Assembly: GCA_947646015.1 (NCBI GenBank)
Contig: CANSEY010000006.1
Location: 1 to 64,000, forward strand
DNA: 64,000 nucleotides
Source: an uncultured Bacteroides sp.
GTDB lineage: Bacteria; Bacteroidota; Bacteroidia; Bacteroidales; Bacteroidaceae
Direction of reading: 5' to 3'
This document shows, piece by piece, positions 1-8,897 of this stretch. A model generated the notes under the pieces. That model searched no databases. It saw only the letters and a program-made list of their open reading frames with translations, and was not told where the DNA came from. Position 1 is the first letter of the stretch. Every line of letters starts with the position of its first letter. The position numbers and the translations under genes are program-made.

Positions 1-190
1 CATCGGCTTGTGGATTCTCCAACCCTACAATTACGCCGTCATCATTCACTCCATAAAACAAACTGCCACCGTCCGTATTGGCAAATGCCGACACGGATTT
101 AAGCCATGACTTTACTTTCTTACGTTCCAGCATTTCCTTGAAATCGTAAGCCGAGCATTCCGCTATCAATGTATTGTTATGTATTTGCAT
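1..190 (-). CDS. AlbA_2/Schlafen-type putative DNA-binding protein, N-terminal part only
   Basis: The gene runs off the left edge; 63 residues are visible from the ATG at 190. The visible part has the pattern of the AlbA_2 (divergent Schlafen AAA_4) domain: a leading EC..DFKE segment, then [19 protein letters not shown], the conserved N-T-x-GG nucleic-acid/nucleotide-binding signature. Full-length members usually add a winged-helix C-terminal half and act as putative transcriptional regulators or ATP-dependent helicase-like proteins; their targets are mostly unknown. The domain call rests on this short signature only. Confidence 0.7.
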   Translation of the reverse strand, partial: MQIHNNTLIAECSAYDFKEMLERKKVKSWLKSVSAFANTDGGSLFYGVNDDGVIVGLENPQAD

Positions 191-234
191 AGTTTCCTTA
201 TTGTTGTTCGGGTATAACATCCCAATATCATATA

Positions 235-242
235 CAAAGGTA
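235..242 (-). promoter_or_regulatory. Candidate Bacteroides -7 element
   Basis: On the minus strand this reads TACCTTTG, matching TAnnTTTG, about 45 bp ahead of the ATG at 190. No good TTTG -33 box is seen at the usual 19-21 bp, so the call is weak. Confidence 0.35.
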
Positions 243-473
243 AGGATAAAACCGAAGAATCTGTTAAAAACATCGCTTTCTTTTGATTTTTATGCGTTTA
301 CATCTCTTTATTTATGAATAAAAATCGTACTTTTGTGAGCAAGAGCGTGTGTTGCTTATGGATGCTTATTTTCGGGTTTGCGTTATATTTGCAACACGTG
401 TACGCAAGTCGCTGATAGATATATCATGTTGATTTTGAGGAAGTGAAGTAAGATTAGCTGAATTAGTATATAT

Positions 474-512
474 AAAAAGGTGTGTCAGAAAAAGTTCTGA
501 TACACCTTTTTT
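474..512 (-). terminator. Intrinsic terminator, possibly bidirectional
   Basis: The stem is GGTGTGTCAG paired with CTGATACACC, with an A-run on one side and a T-run on the other. It ends 15 bp past the stop codon of the phosphate transporter at 527, so it most likely terminates that minus-strand operon. Confidence 0.75.
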
Positions 513-526
513 ATTTGAAGCTGAAT

Positions 527-1546
527 TTATTTCAGGAACAGAGAAACTACACAATAAATACATGCAGCTAGGAGTCCACTGACAGGAATAGTAAGTACCC
601 ATGCAGTCATGAGGCTTTTAGTTACTCCCCAGCGAACAGCAGATAAACGTTTGGTTGCTCCGACCCCGATAATTGCTCCGGTGATCGTATGAGTCGTACT
701 TACAGGAATTTTCAGCATTTCGGTGATATAAAGTGTAAAAGCACCTGCGGTTTCGGCAACCATACCTTCCAATGGTGTGACTTTAGTGATTCTGGTTCCC
801 ATCGTTTTTACGATTTTCCATCCTCCGGACATCGTTCCCAGTGAGATAGCAGTAAAACAGGAGAACGCTACCCAGTCCGGTAGATCAGAAATACTGTTTA
901 TTCCCATTCCCAGACCCATAGAGTGGGCAGCTATCATTGCAGCGGCAATGATACCCATTACCTTCTGCGAGTCATTCAGACCATGTCCTACACTGAACAT
1001 GGCGGAAGAAACCAACTGTAATCTCTTGAACCACATTTCAGCGGTATGCGGATTTGCACGTCGGCAGATGTAAAGCACAAGTAGAGTAAATCCGAAAGCG
1101 ATAACCATACCGATAAATGGAGCCAGGAAGATAAAAGCGGCAATCTTAAGAATGATATTGAGCTGAATAGCTTCAAAGCCGTTTGCCATGATAGCAGCTC
1201 CTGCAAAACCACCTATAAGCGTATGGGAGGAAGAAGACGGAATACCCTTCCACCAGGTAATCAGATTCCATGAAATAGCAGCAATAATGCCCGCCAGGAT
1301 AATAGGTAGCGTGATGTATTGTTCAACGACTGTCTTTGACACAGTGTTTGCTATGCCAAAGCCACCTATAATGTATTTGGCTATGAAGAACGCAACGAAG
1401 TTAAAGAATGCTGCCCACAATACCGCCTGAAAAGGAGTCAGTACTTTAGTCGATACGATGGTAGCGATCGAGTTTGCTGCGTCATGAAAGCCGTTGATAT
1501 AATCGAATATCAGAGCTAGTATAATGATAGTCACTAATAATTCCAT
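527..1546 (-). CDS. pit: Inorganic phosphate transporter, PiT family
   Basis: A 339-residue integral inner-membrane protein with about ten hydrophobic segments. It carries the duplicated PiT signature: DYINGFHDAANS near the N-terminus and GHGLNDSQKVMG in the second half. PiT proteins import phosphate as a neutral metal-phosphate complex or with a cation, driven by the ion gradient. It follows the DUF47 gene by 12 bp, the usual two-gene arrangement in which the DUF47 protein is needed for or modulates Pit function. The length is typical of the short bacterial PiT form. Confidence 0.93.
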   Translation of the reverse strand: MELLVTIIILALIFDYINGFHDAANSIATIVSTKVLTPFQAVLWAAFFNFVAFFIAKYIIGGFGIANTVSKTVVEQYITLPIILAGIIAAISWNLITWWKGIPSSSSHTLIGGFAGAAIMANGFEAIQLNIILKIAAFIFLAPFIGMVIAFGFTLLVLYICRRANPHTAEMWFKRLQLVSSAMFSVGHGLNDSQKVMGIIAAAMIAAHSMGLGMGINSISDLPDWVAFSCFTAISLGTMSGGWKIVKTMGTRITKVTPLEGMVAETAGAFTLYITEMLKIPVSTTHTITGAIIGVGATKRLSAVRWGVTKSLMTAWVLTIPVSGLLAACIYCVVSLFLK

Positions 1547-1558
1547 GTGTCTTGGCTT

Positions 1559-2206
1559 TTATGAATACTTTACGATCAGGTTTTTTAATATTTTCCCTAC
1601 ATGTTCTGCTGCATCGGTTGTCTTTTCCAGCTCATGCATGATCTCTTTAATTTTAATCAGTTCGATACAGTCTTTTTCTTCTTCAAAGAGTTTGGTGATA
1701 AAAAGCTCGTATACGTCATCTGCCTGATTTTCTATATCGTGTAATTGGGTACAATAGTTGCGCAATGGCTTTGGATTTTTGCGGAAAGTCTCCAGTTCAT
1801 CCATGGCTTTACCTATATTGATAGCCTCCTCGTGAATCAGACGGCTCAATTCTTTTCCACTTTCGGAAATAGGGCGGGGATTATAGATAACAATGCGCTT
1901 GGCGCTACTGTTGATTCCGTCGATAACATCATCCATGCAGGAAGCCAGATCGTGAATATCTTCACGGTCGAAGGGAGTGATGAATGTCGTACTTAACTCG
2001 TCAAAGATTAAATGAGTCAATCTGTCACCTTCACGTTCCATGTCTTTAATTTGTTTGTAGTAATCTGCTCTTTCTGTGGGCAGATCATGTTCCAGACTTT
2101 CAACAAGTAGAACGGATGAGGCAGATAAAACATCTGATAACTGCTTCAGTAGAGGAAAGAACTTTGGTTCTTTGGGCGTGAATTTACTAAAAAAAGAATT
2201 TTTCAT
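1559..2206 (-). CDS. DUF47 (PhoU-like) Pit accessory protein
   Basis: A 215-residue, highly charged, helical cytoplasmic protein, first gene of the operon with pit. It has the DUF47 features: repeated acidic helices and D-x-x-D motifs such as EREGDRLTHLIFDEL and DREDIHDLASCMDDVIDG, which in PhoU-like folds bind metal clusters. Family members are paired with PiT transporters across bacteria and are thought to regulate phosphate uptake. No DNA-binding or membrane segment is seen. Confidence 0.9.
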   Translation of the reverse strand: MKNSFFSKFTPKEPKFFPLLKQLSDVLSASSVLLVESLEHDLPTERADYYKQIKDMEREGDRLTHLIFDELSTTFITPFDREDIHDLASCMDDVIDGINSSAKRIVIYNPRPISESGKELSRLIHEEAINIGKAMDELETFRKNPKPLRNYCTQLHDIENQADDVYELFITKLFEEEKDCIELIKIKEIMHELEKTTDAAEHVGKILKNLIVKYS

Positions 2207-2285
2207 AAATATGAGTACATTAAATTGTTTTTGAGATGTTTAATTTGATGGCCGTTGTTATTAATAAACAAATGAATAAAGTTTT

Positions 2286-2927
2286 TTATTGCTTCGATCC
2301 TAACTTCGCTCGTAATATTTCTATTATTGCAGGCAATATTGAAATAAATATAATAGCGATAATCAAGAGTTTAAGATTTTCCTGTACGAACGGCAGATCG
2401 CCAAAAAAGTAGCCTGCATAGCAAAATAAAACTACCCATATGGCTCCACCTATCAGATTGTAGATCATAAAATAATAGTAATGCATTTTTCCCATTCCGG
2501 CTACAAATGGAGCAAAAGTGCGGACGATAGGCACAAAGCGGGCGAGAATAATCGTTTTCCCACCATATTTTTTATAAAATTCATGCGTTTTATCAAGATA
2601 ACTTTGTTTGAATATCCTGGAGTTGGGATTATGAAAAAGTTTGCGTCCGAAAAAATGTCCGATCATGTAGTTGCAGGAGTCACCTAATACGGCTGCTGCA
2701 AATAAGATTAAAACAAGAATATGAATATCGATCGGCATACCGGGTAATGCGGAAATGGCTCCTGCAACGAAAAGTAAAGAATCACCAGGAAGAAAGGGAG
2801 TGACTACAAGCCCGGTTTCGCAAAATATAATGATGAATAGGAGAGCATATGCCCAAGTATGGTAATCCTGCACTATACTAATCGTGTATTGATCAATGTG
2901 GAGAATAAAGTCTAATATAAATTCCAT
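2286..2927 (-). CDS. DedA/SNARE-associated family membrane protein
   Basis: A 213-residue polytopic inner-membrane protein with DedA hallmarks: an [17 protein letters not shown] segment, the [23 protein letters not shown] segment carrying the conserved arginines, and a G-x-x-W motif in GGAIWVVLF. DedA proteins are implicated in phospholipid (undecaprenyl phosphate, phosphatidylethanolamine) flipping and in envelope integrity. It lies 79 bp upstream of the DUF47 gene on the same strand, probably a separate unit or only loosely coupled. Confidence 0.9.
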   Translation of the reverse strand: MEFILDFILHIDQYTISIVQDYHTWAYALLFIIIFCETGLVVTPFLPGDSLLFVAGAISALPGMPIDIHILVLILFAAAVLGDSCNYMIGHFFGRKLFHNPNSRIFKQSYLDKTHEFYKKYGGKTIILARFVPIVRTFAPFVAGMGKMHYYYFMIYNLIGGAIWVVLFCYAGYFFGDLPFVQENLKLLIIAIIFISILPAIIEILRAKLGSKQ

Positions 2928-3077
2928 TATATATCAAGTTATTAATATGTAAAAGTGAAATCGTATGCATATTCCCGGCAATGGAAAAGACTCTTCTTGC
3001 TTTCTTGCCTTGAATATAAAGAGATAAAATGGGCATGAAGATACACTCATCTCATCCCATAGAAGGAAAAGAGATAT

Positions 3078-3518
3078 TTAAATAAGTATTCGTCCTAGTG
3101 TATAGACGTAATATCGATAGGAGAATTTGGTGAGATTTGTGTAGTAGGGGAGACCAGTCCATTTTTCTTTCGGAAATTGATATTTTAAGGAACTTAGTAT
3201 CCGAATTGTAACGGAAGAAACGTTGAATCTTAGAATTTTGGAAAGAGAAGTGGTACGGGATAAAAGTGAGTTTCCTAAAATACCATCGGCAATGTTGCAA
3301 TCATATTTTCCATCATATTTCCCTTCTTGGAAGGAGTTGTTTTCTTTACCGGATTGTTTGACTACAGCTTTGGATCGGTAACTCTGTGACTTATTATGGG
3401 ATTGTATAGTGGTAGTACCGGCTTCTGTCCGGAACTCCTGTAATTCTTTATCGGGCACTAAATTGCATCCCCATATCAGAAATATACCAAATAATATACA
3501 GAAAATGTATTTCACCAT
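3078..3518 (-). CDS. Small putative lipoprotein of unknown function
   Basis: A 146-residue ORF beginning with a lipoprotein signal peptide (hydrophobic run ending IWGC, lipobox cysteine near residue 18). The mature part is basic and serine/tyrosine-rich, with no recognised domain. An overlapping ORF in another frame (3052-3300) is ignored because this frame has the signal peptide. It could be a recent or degraded gene: the C-terminal half has little obvious structure. Confidence 0.5.
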   Translation of the reverse strand: MVKYIFCILFGIFLIWGCNLVPDKELQEFRTEAGTTTIQSHNKSQSYRSKAVVKQSGKENNSFQEGKYDGKYDCNIADGILGNSLLSRTTSLSKILRFNVSSVTIRILSSLKYQFPKEKWTGLPYYTNLTKFSYRYYVYTLGRILI

Positions 3519-3629
3519 AACAGTCGCAAATGTAGAAACTATTTTTATAAGAAATACATATTCGAAAGTATAATTAACAATTAGATTTGGGCTCCGGGGA
3601 ACTGGAATCTAATGGTAATATCTTCTTCT

Positions 3630-4067
3630 TTATTTGTTCGATATGAGTTTCATCGGAGTATAACTGATTCCGTTTGTTTGTTGCCTGTCGTTTGTTTTTT
3701 CAAATCCCAGAGATTCGTAAAACCTGATAGCGTATGTAGATGAGTTTACCGTTATTTCATTTGCCGGACAATCATATTGGGAATAGTCAAATAGTTGCTT
3801 GCCTATCCCTTTTCTATGGAATTCCTTTTTGATGAAAAACAAAGAAATGTGTTTGCCCTCATTCTTGGTTCCCATAATACCTATTAGTTTATTCTCTTCG
3901 AAAGCTCCATAAATGCAGAGTTCATTCATTAATTTATCGTTGAATATAAAACTTTTGAAACTCTCAAGACCTTCGTCTTCGAAATCATCCTGACCACATT
4001 GCAAGTATACTTCTAATGCTAAAGTTGTCGCCTGCTGAAATTCTGCTTTATCTAATTTGCGTATCAT
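3630..4067 (-). CDS. GNAT-family N-acetyltransferase
   Basis: A 145-residue cytoplasmic protein with the GNAT fold signatures: beta4 segment HISLFFIKKEFHRKGIGKQL containing the acetyl-CoA pyrophosphate loop R-K-G-I-G-K, and the C-terminal YESLGFEK motif. The substrate cannot be told from sequence. It is a standalone gene, divergent from the plus-strand gene at 4207. Confidence 0.88.
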   Translation of the reverse strand: MIRKLDKAEFQQATTLALEVYLQCGQDDFEDEGLESFKSFIFNDKLMNELCIYGAFEENKLIGIMGTKNEGKHISLFFIKKEFHRKGIGKQLFDYSQYDCPANEITVNSSTYAIRFYESLGFEKTNDRQQTNGISYTPMKLISNK

Positions 4068-4206
4068 AATTAATCATTTGTTGAGAATATAATTTTTGTC
4101 TGTCGGGCAAGATACTGATTTTTTTTATTTCAGACAATAGGGTATTTGCAGATTGAACGATCTTATTTATAGAAGCAGGAATTATTTACTTTAAAACTTT
4201 ATTAAG

Positions 4207-5463
4207 ATGAAAAAGTCAGTTATACTTTTGGTTGGATGGTTATTAGCTTTTCTATGGATAGGGAGTGCTGATATATGGGCGCAGGATGCAGGAGATTATT
4301 TCACGATTGTCGGAATGGTGAAGGATAAGCAAAATAAGAGAACACTTGAAAACGTGAATGTATCTGTGCAAGGAAGTAATATCGGTACGGTGACAAATGC
4401 AGAGGGAGAGTTTGCTCTGAAAGTCAGGAAAGAAGAAGTGCCGCGAGAGTTGGAAATCTCTCACATAGGCTATATCAATAGTCATGTATCTTTAGATAAG
4501 AATAATTCTTCTAAATTGACGGTCTGGATGATACCTCATACTAACCAGTTGAATGAAGTGGTCGTTTATGCCAATAATCCGCGTACAATTATAGAAAAGG
4601 CGATTGAGAAGATTCCGGTAAATTATAGTGCCAACCGGAATATGCTTACCAGCTTCTATCGGGAGACTGTGCAGAAAGGGCGCCGTTATATCAGTGTATC
4701 GGAAGCTGTACTTGATGTGTCGAAAACAGCATACACCAATCGCACTACGGATTATGATAAACTACAGGTTCTGAAAGGACGCCGTCTGCTAAGTCAGAAA
4801 GTTAGTGATACATTGGCAGTAAAGGTTATGGGTGGTCCTAATATATCTGTAGTTTTGGATATCGTAAAGAATAAAGAGGCGCTGCTGGAACCAGAAGAAT
4901 TGAACAACTATGAGTTCTGGATGGCTGAATCGGCATTGATCGATAACCGGATACAATATGTTATTAATTTCCGTCCGAGAGTTCTTTTACCATATGCGCT
5001 GTTTCATGGGAAATTGTATGTAGATTGTGATAAGCTGTCGTTTACACGTATCGAGATGAATCTGGATATGCAGAATAAATCGAAAGCAATTGCTGCTATT
5101 CTTCATCAGAAACCATTTGGACTGAGATTCAAACCGCAAGAGTTATCTTTTCTGATTACCTATAAAACGATAGATGGAAGGACCTATCTGAATTATATCC
5201 GCAATGATATTCGTTTCAAATGCGACTGGAAACGGAGGCTTTTCTCTACGAGTTATGCAGTAACCTCAGAAATGGTGGTGACAGACCGGAGGGAGAACCC
5301 GTCCGAGGTGATTCCGCGGAATAAAGTATTTACCTCCAATCAGATTTTCTATGATAAAGTCGGAAATTACTGGAGTGAAGACTTCTGGGGAAATTATAAT
5401 ATCATTGAACCTACAGAGTCTCTGGAACATGCTGTCGATAAATTGAAAAAGCAATCTAATTAA
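4207..5463 (+). CDS. Exported carboxypeptidase-regulatory-like domain protein
   Basis: A 418-residue protein with a signal peptide ending near ADIWAQ and a CarboxypepD_reg-like beta-sandwich (about residues 35-115: GMVKDKQNKRTLENVNVSV, SHIGY). These domains usually sit at the N-terminus of SusC-like transporters, but no barrel follows. Instead there is a roughly 300-residue region ending DFWGNYNIIEPTESLE. The protein encoded at 6920-8461 has the same architecture and a similar C-terminus (EDFWRDFNVIPLEEEL), so the two are paralogues. It lies 50 bp upstream of the ECF sigma factor gene and probably shares its operon. Function unknown; likely periplasmic or outer-membrane associated. Confidence 0.8.
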   Translation: MKKSVILLVGWLLAFLWIGSADIWAQDAGDYFTIVGMVKDKQNKRTLENVNVSVQGSNIGTVTNAEGEFALKVRKEEVPRELEISHIGYINSHVSLDKNNSSKLTVWMIPHTNQLNEVVVYANNPRTIIEKAIEKIPVNYSANRNMLTSFYRETVQKGRRYISVSEAVLDVSKTAYTNRTTDYDKLQVLKGRRLLSQKVSDTLAVKVMGGPNISVVLDIVKNKEALLEPEELNNYEFWMAESALIDNRIQYVINFRPRVLLPYALFHGKLYVDCDKLSFTRIEMNLDMQNKSKAIAAILHQKPFGLRFKPQELSFLITYKTIDGRTYLNYIRNDIRFKCDWKRRLFSTSYAVTSEMVVTDRRENPSEVIPRNKVFTSNQIFYDKVGNYWSEDFWGNYNIIEPTESLEHAVDKLKKQSN

Positions 5464-5513
5464 AATCAGAATTGTTTTCTTATATTTGGGAACAATCGTA
5501 AAATGATAGAAGT

Positions 5514-6065
5514 ATGCTGAATGAACTGCTCATACTGACAAAAATAAAGGCAGGTGACATAAAAGCGTTTGAGGAACTATTTCGCTGTTATTATTCTCCC
5601 CTGTGTTGGTATGCGGCAAGCATTACCGGACGGATGGAGGTAGCTGAGGAAATTGTTGAAGAACTGTTTTACGTGCTTTGGAAGGATAGGGAACAGTTAC
5701 AGATTTTCCAGTCTGTAAAAAGTTATCTCTACAGGGCGACACGTAATCAGTCAATTCAATATTGTGAGCATGAAGAGGTCAAGGAGCGGTATAGAGAGTC
5801 TGTGCTGACTGCGTCCTCTTCGGAACAGGCGACAGATCCTCATCAGCAGATGGAATATGAAGAACTTCAGAAGCTGATAAATAATACCCTTGAGAAATTG
5901 CCGGAACGCAGAATGCAAATATTTAAAATGCACCGGACGGAGGGAAAGAAATATGCGGAAATTGCAGTCCAGCTTTCTCTCTCCGTCAAAACGGTGGAAG
6001 CGGAAATGACGAAGACTTTACGAACTTTGCGAAAAGAAATAGAAAATTATATTCAAATGAAATGA
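5514..6065 (+). CDS. ECF-type RNA polymerase sigma factor (Bacteroidetes family)
   Basis: A 183-residue sigma-70 family protein with region 2 (FEELFRCYYSPLCWYAASIT, EIVEELFYVLWKDRE) and region 4 (LEKLPERRMQIFKMHRTEGKKYAEIA followed by the LSVKTVEAEMTKTLRTLRKE helix-turn-helix). Its stop overlaps the start of the FecR-like gene by 4 bp, the classic sigma/anti-sigma pair. In Bacteroides such pairs usually answer a TonB-dependent transporter; here the neighbours are two CarboxypepD_reg proteins without a barrel. Confidence 0.92.
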   Translation: MLNELLILTKIKAGDIKAFEELFRCYYSPLCWYAASITGRMEVAEEIVEELFYVLWKDREQLQIFQSVKSYLYRATRNQSIQYCEHEEVKERYRESVLTASSSEQATDPHQQMEYEELQKLINNTLEKLPERRMQIFKMHRTEGKKYAEIAVQLSLSVKTVEAEMTKTLRTLRKEIENYIQMK

Positions 6066-6904
6066 TGAAAACGGATATTCATAAAATAAAGACGGAGCAG
6101 GCTTGGAATCGGTTGTACGACCGATTGGATAAAGATCATCTGCTTGTAGAAGATCATCGGATGCCTAAAATCCCGGTGTGGGTACGCTATGGCACTGTAG
6201 CGGCGATGGTGGTCGGCTTGGTTTTTAGCACCTTGTATTGGGGATTCGGTCAAAAAGAGGAATTACCGGACTTTATAACACAGGAGAATCAGGATGTTCC
6301 TACATTGGTCACGACTCTGGAAGATGGTTCTGTCGTGTTCTTGGCAAAGGAGACTTCTATCCGATATCCGGAACATTTTGTTTCTGATAAACGGGAAGTC
6401 AGTTTGCAGGGAGATGCCTTTTTTGATGTGGCAAAGAAGCAGAAGCAACCTTTTTGGATTGATACAAAGGAAGTAAAGATTGAAGTATTGGGTACTGCTT
6501 TTAGTGTAAAGAGCGTCGAAGATACTCCGTTCCGTCTCTCGGTGCAACGGGGAACCGTCAGAGTAACCCTTAAAAAGGGGAATAAAGAATGTTATGTTAA
6601 AGCCGGTGAGACAGTGATATTGCAATCACAGCAACTTTTGCTCAGTTCGACTGAAAATGCAGGAGAGTTGAACCGCTATCTGGAGCATGTCTGTTTTAAA
6701 GATGAATCTTTGGGGCATATTCTGAAAGTAATGAATATGAATGCAGGGAGTTCACAGATACGTGTAGCTTCTCCTGCGCTGGAAAAAAGAAAGCTGACAG
6801 TTGAATTTTCCAATGAATCTCCAGAGACTGTGGCTACATTGATAGCCTATGCGCTTAATTTGAAGTGTACACGGCAGGGGGATACATTCATACTGACAGA
6901 ATAA
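6062..6904 (+). CDS. FecR-family anti-sigma factor
   Basis: A 280-residue single-pass inner-membrane protein: a short cytoplasmic N-terminal part, one membrane helix near residues 38-62 (VWVRYGTVAAMVVGLVFS), then the periplasmic FecR domain (VTTLEDGSVVFLAKETSIRYPE, VSLQGDAFFDVAKKQKQPFWIDT, VEVLGTAFSVKS-like core). A DUF4974-like C-terminal domain (SLGHILKVMNMN to GDTFILTE) resembles the STN module. It would sequester the sigma factor encoded just upstream until a periplasmic signal arrives, probably via the STN protein encoded downstream. Confidence 0.92.
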   Translation: MMKTDIHKIKTEQAWNRLYDRLDKDHLLVEDHRMPKIPVWVRYGTVAAMVVGLVFSTLYWGFGQKEELPDFITQENQDVPTLVTTLEDGSVVFLAKETSIRYPEHFVSDKREVSLQGDAFFDVAKKQKQPFWIDTKEVKIEVLGTAFSVKSVEDTPFRLSVQRGTVRVTLKKGNKECYVKAGETVILQSQQLLLSSTENAGELNRYLEHVCFKDESLGHILKVMNMNAGSSQIRVASPALEKRKLTVEFSNESPETVATLIAYALNLKCTRQGDTFILTE

Positions 6905-6919
6905 ATAAAAAAAAGTGAG

Positions 6920-8461
6920 ATGAGGATGGTTTATCGCTATATGGTGATTCTGTGTTTGTTCTTTATCGTACCGGATACGTTGAGAGCTGACGGAGAAGAT
7001 GTGCTGGAGCGTATGATCAGTCTGCCGAAGATGAAAGGAACGGTCTATTCACTGTTAGGCAATATTTCTCAGCAGTCAGGTTATCTGTTTATCTATGACA
7101 GTAAAGTAGTAGATAATGATGTAACGGTGAAGATACGGAAAGGAGAGCGAACCATTCGTCAGGCTATTTATGAGATAACAGGAGATACCAGCCTGGAATT
7201 TAAAGTAATAGGGACTCATATTCTGATAACTTCTTCTTCACCGACCAAACAGCAACAGGCGAAACCTTCATCCGTTCACCCTGTAAATCTGATGCTTACC
7301 GGAACTTTACTGGATAAGGAAACCGGAATGCCTGTTGCTTCTGCATCCGTTGGAGTCCGGAGGACATCTGTGGGGATTATTACTAATCAGGAAGGAGAGT
7401 TCAGACTTTCCTTACCGGATTCTTTGCAAAACGATTCGGTTGTTTTTTCTCATATAGGATATGTTTCACAAACTCTGGAAGTTTCAGTTTTGGCAGGTCG
7501 CCATCATATTCTGAGCTTGGAACCAAAGGTTGTTCCTTTACAGGAAGTAGTGGTTCAATGGGTCGATCCTTATAAGCTGCTGAAAGAAATGGGAAGGCAA
7601 AGAGAGCAGAACTATTCTCATTCTCCTGCCTACCTGACCACATTTTACCGTGAAGGAGTTTTATTGAAAAATAAGGTTCAGAATCTTACTGAAGCAGTTT
7701 TCAAAGTTTATAAGATCGCTTCGCATTCTCCCGTTTCCGATCAGGCGAAGCTGTTGAAGATGAGTCGGCTGAGTAATGTCGAAGCCAAAGACAGTCTGCT
7801 TGTAAAGGTGAAGTCCGGCATTCAGGCATGTTTTCAGATGGATATAATGAAGGGTATGCCTTCATTCCTGATACCTGACGCAGGTGATAACGGTTATCTG
7901 TATACTTCGCAGGGAGTGACATTCATAGACGACCGGTGTGTGAATGTCATACACTTTGCACAAAAGAAGGAGATTATCGAGCCTCTCTATTGCGGAGATT
8001 TGTATATTGATGCCGAGACGAATGCCTTGTTACAAGCTCGTTTTGAGGTAGATCCCCAGCGTGTAAAGAAAGCGTCGGAAATGTTTGTAGAAAGGCGCAC
8101 GCATGGCATTCAGATAATACCGCAAAAGGTGGTTTATACTATTTCCTACAAACCATGGCAAGGTATCTATTATATTCATCATATCCGTGGAGACCTTTCT
8201 TTCAAGGTGAAACGGCGACGGTTGCTGTCTGCTAGTCCGCAGATGCAGATCTGGTTTGAAATGATCACTTGCAAAGTGGATACGGAACAAGTGACTGCAT
8301 TCCCGCGGGCAGAAAGATTACCGACGCGTACTATCTTCTCTGATCTGAATTTCAAATATGATGAAGACTTCTGGAGGGATTTTAATGTGATACCTCTGGA
8401 AGAGGAACTTGGTAAGCTGATTGAGAGAATCTCTTTGAAAATAGAAGAAATCGGCCCTTGA
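6920..8461 (+). CDS. STN plus carboxypeptidase-regulatory domain protein lacking a TonB barrel
   Basis: A 513-residue exported protein with a signal peptide (cleavage near TLRA). A secretin/TonB N-terminal (STN) domain at about 35-110 (ISQQSGYLFIYDSKVV to GTHILITSS) is followed by a CarboxypepD_reg-like domain at about 125-210 and a 300-residue C-terminal region paralogous to the protein encoded at 4207. In FecA-type systems the STN domain touches the FecR anti-sigma factor; here it is detached from any transporter barrel. It is 15 bp downstream of the fecR-like gene, so it is probably the signal-giving partner of this sigma/anti-sigma pair. Confidence 0.85.
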   Translation: MRMVYRYMVILCLFFIVPDTLRADGEDVLERMISLPKMKGTVYSLLGNISQQSGYLFIYDSKVVDNDVTVKIRKGERTIRQAIYEITGDTSLEFKVIGTHILITSSSPTKQQQAKPSSVHPVNLMLTGTLLDKETGMPVASASVGVRRTSVGIITNQEGEFRLSLPDSLQNDSVVFSHIGYVSQTLEVSVLAGRHHILSLEPKVVPLQEVVVQWVDPYKLLKEMGRQREQNYSHSPAYLTTFYREGVLLKNKVQNLTEAVFKVYKIASHSPVSDQAKLLKMSRLSNVEAKDSLLVKVKSGIQACFQMDIMKGMPSFLIPDAGDNGYLYTSQGVTFIDDRCVNVIHFAQKKEIIEPLYCGDLYIDAETNALLQARFEVDPQRVKKASEMFVERRTHGIQIIPQKVVYTISYKPWQGIYYIHHIRGDLSFKVKRRRLLSASPQMQIWFEMITCKVDTEQVTAFPRAERLPTRTIFSDLNFKYDEDFWRDFNVIPLEEELGKLIERISLKIEEIGP

Positions 8462-8466
8462 TTTGT

Positions 8467-8497
8467 TTTGCCATTCGCCGGGATTGCTGTAACTTTG
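8467..8497 (+). promoter_or_regulatory. Consensus Bacteroides promoter
   Basis: TTTG at 8467-8470 and TAACTTTG at 8490-8497 are separated by 19 bp, an exact match to the Bacteroides primary-sigma promoter. It starts 26 bp ahead of the small DUF4250-type gene at 8523. Confidence 0.85.
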
Positions 8498-8522
8498 CGC
8501 CCGGTTTAAAAGATTGTAGAAT

Positions 8523-8699
8523 ATGGAATTGCCTAAAGATCCGATGGTGCTGTTCAGTGTCATCAATATGAAGTTGCGTGACTGTTATTCTTCGCTAGAT
8601 GAGCTTTGCGAAGATATGGATGTAAGCAGAGAAGATATTGTCAGTCAGTTGAAAGCTGCAGGTTTTGAATATAGTGCGGAACATAATAAGTTCTGGTGA
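8523..8699 (+). CDS. DUF4250-type small protein
   Basis: A 58-residue protein starting MELPKDPMVLFSVINMKLRD and ending YSAEHNKFW, the pattern of the DUF4250 family of small cytoplasmic proteins widespread in Bacteroidales and Firmicutes. Function unknown; the helical DELCEDMDVSREDI segment looks like a helix-turn-helix fold. It forms its own transcription unit with a consensus promoter just before it and a strong terminator after it. Confidence 0.85.
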   Translation: MELPKDPMVLFSVINMKLRDCYSSLDELCEDMDVSREDIVSQLKAAGFEYSAEHNKFW

Positions 8700-8738
8700 T
8701 TTTCAGTCAACTTCGGCTTGTATATAAAGAGTTAACAG

Positions 8739-8779
8739 CGCCTCCATGGTCTTGAAAAAGATTATGGAGGCGTTTTTTT
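8739..8779 (+). terminator. Intrinsic terminator
   Basis: The stem CGCCTCCAT pairs with ATGGAGGCG and is followed by seven T residues. It lies 40 bp downstream of the DUF4250-type gene. Confidence 0.92.
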
Positions 8780-8897
8780 ATTCCTTGTATGCCAATGTCA
8801 TATTTCCTCTTTTCTATTAATAAATGTAAAATCGGCTCTTGTGCATTTAACTTCGTTCCTTTTCGGCGTTCTAATAACCAAAGCTCAGAAATAATAG

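Larger units (their letters stand above)
191..526. other. Intergenic region without a convincing gene
   Basis: This region lies between the AlbA_2-type gene and the 3' end of the phosphate transporter. It holds the promoter candidate at 235-242 and the terminator at 474-512. Two further TAnnTTTG-like strings occur on the plus strand near 329 (TACTTTTG) and 384 (TATATTTG), but no plausible plus-strand gene follows. The complementary segments GTGTTGC and GCAACAC near 352 and 391 could pair. Confidence 0.5.
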
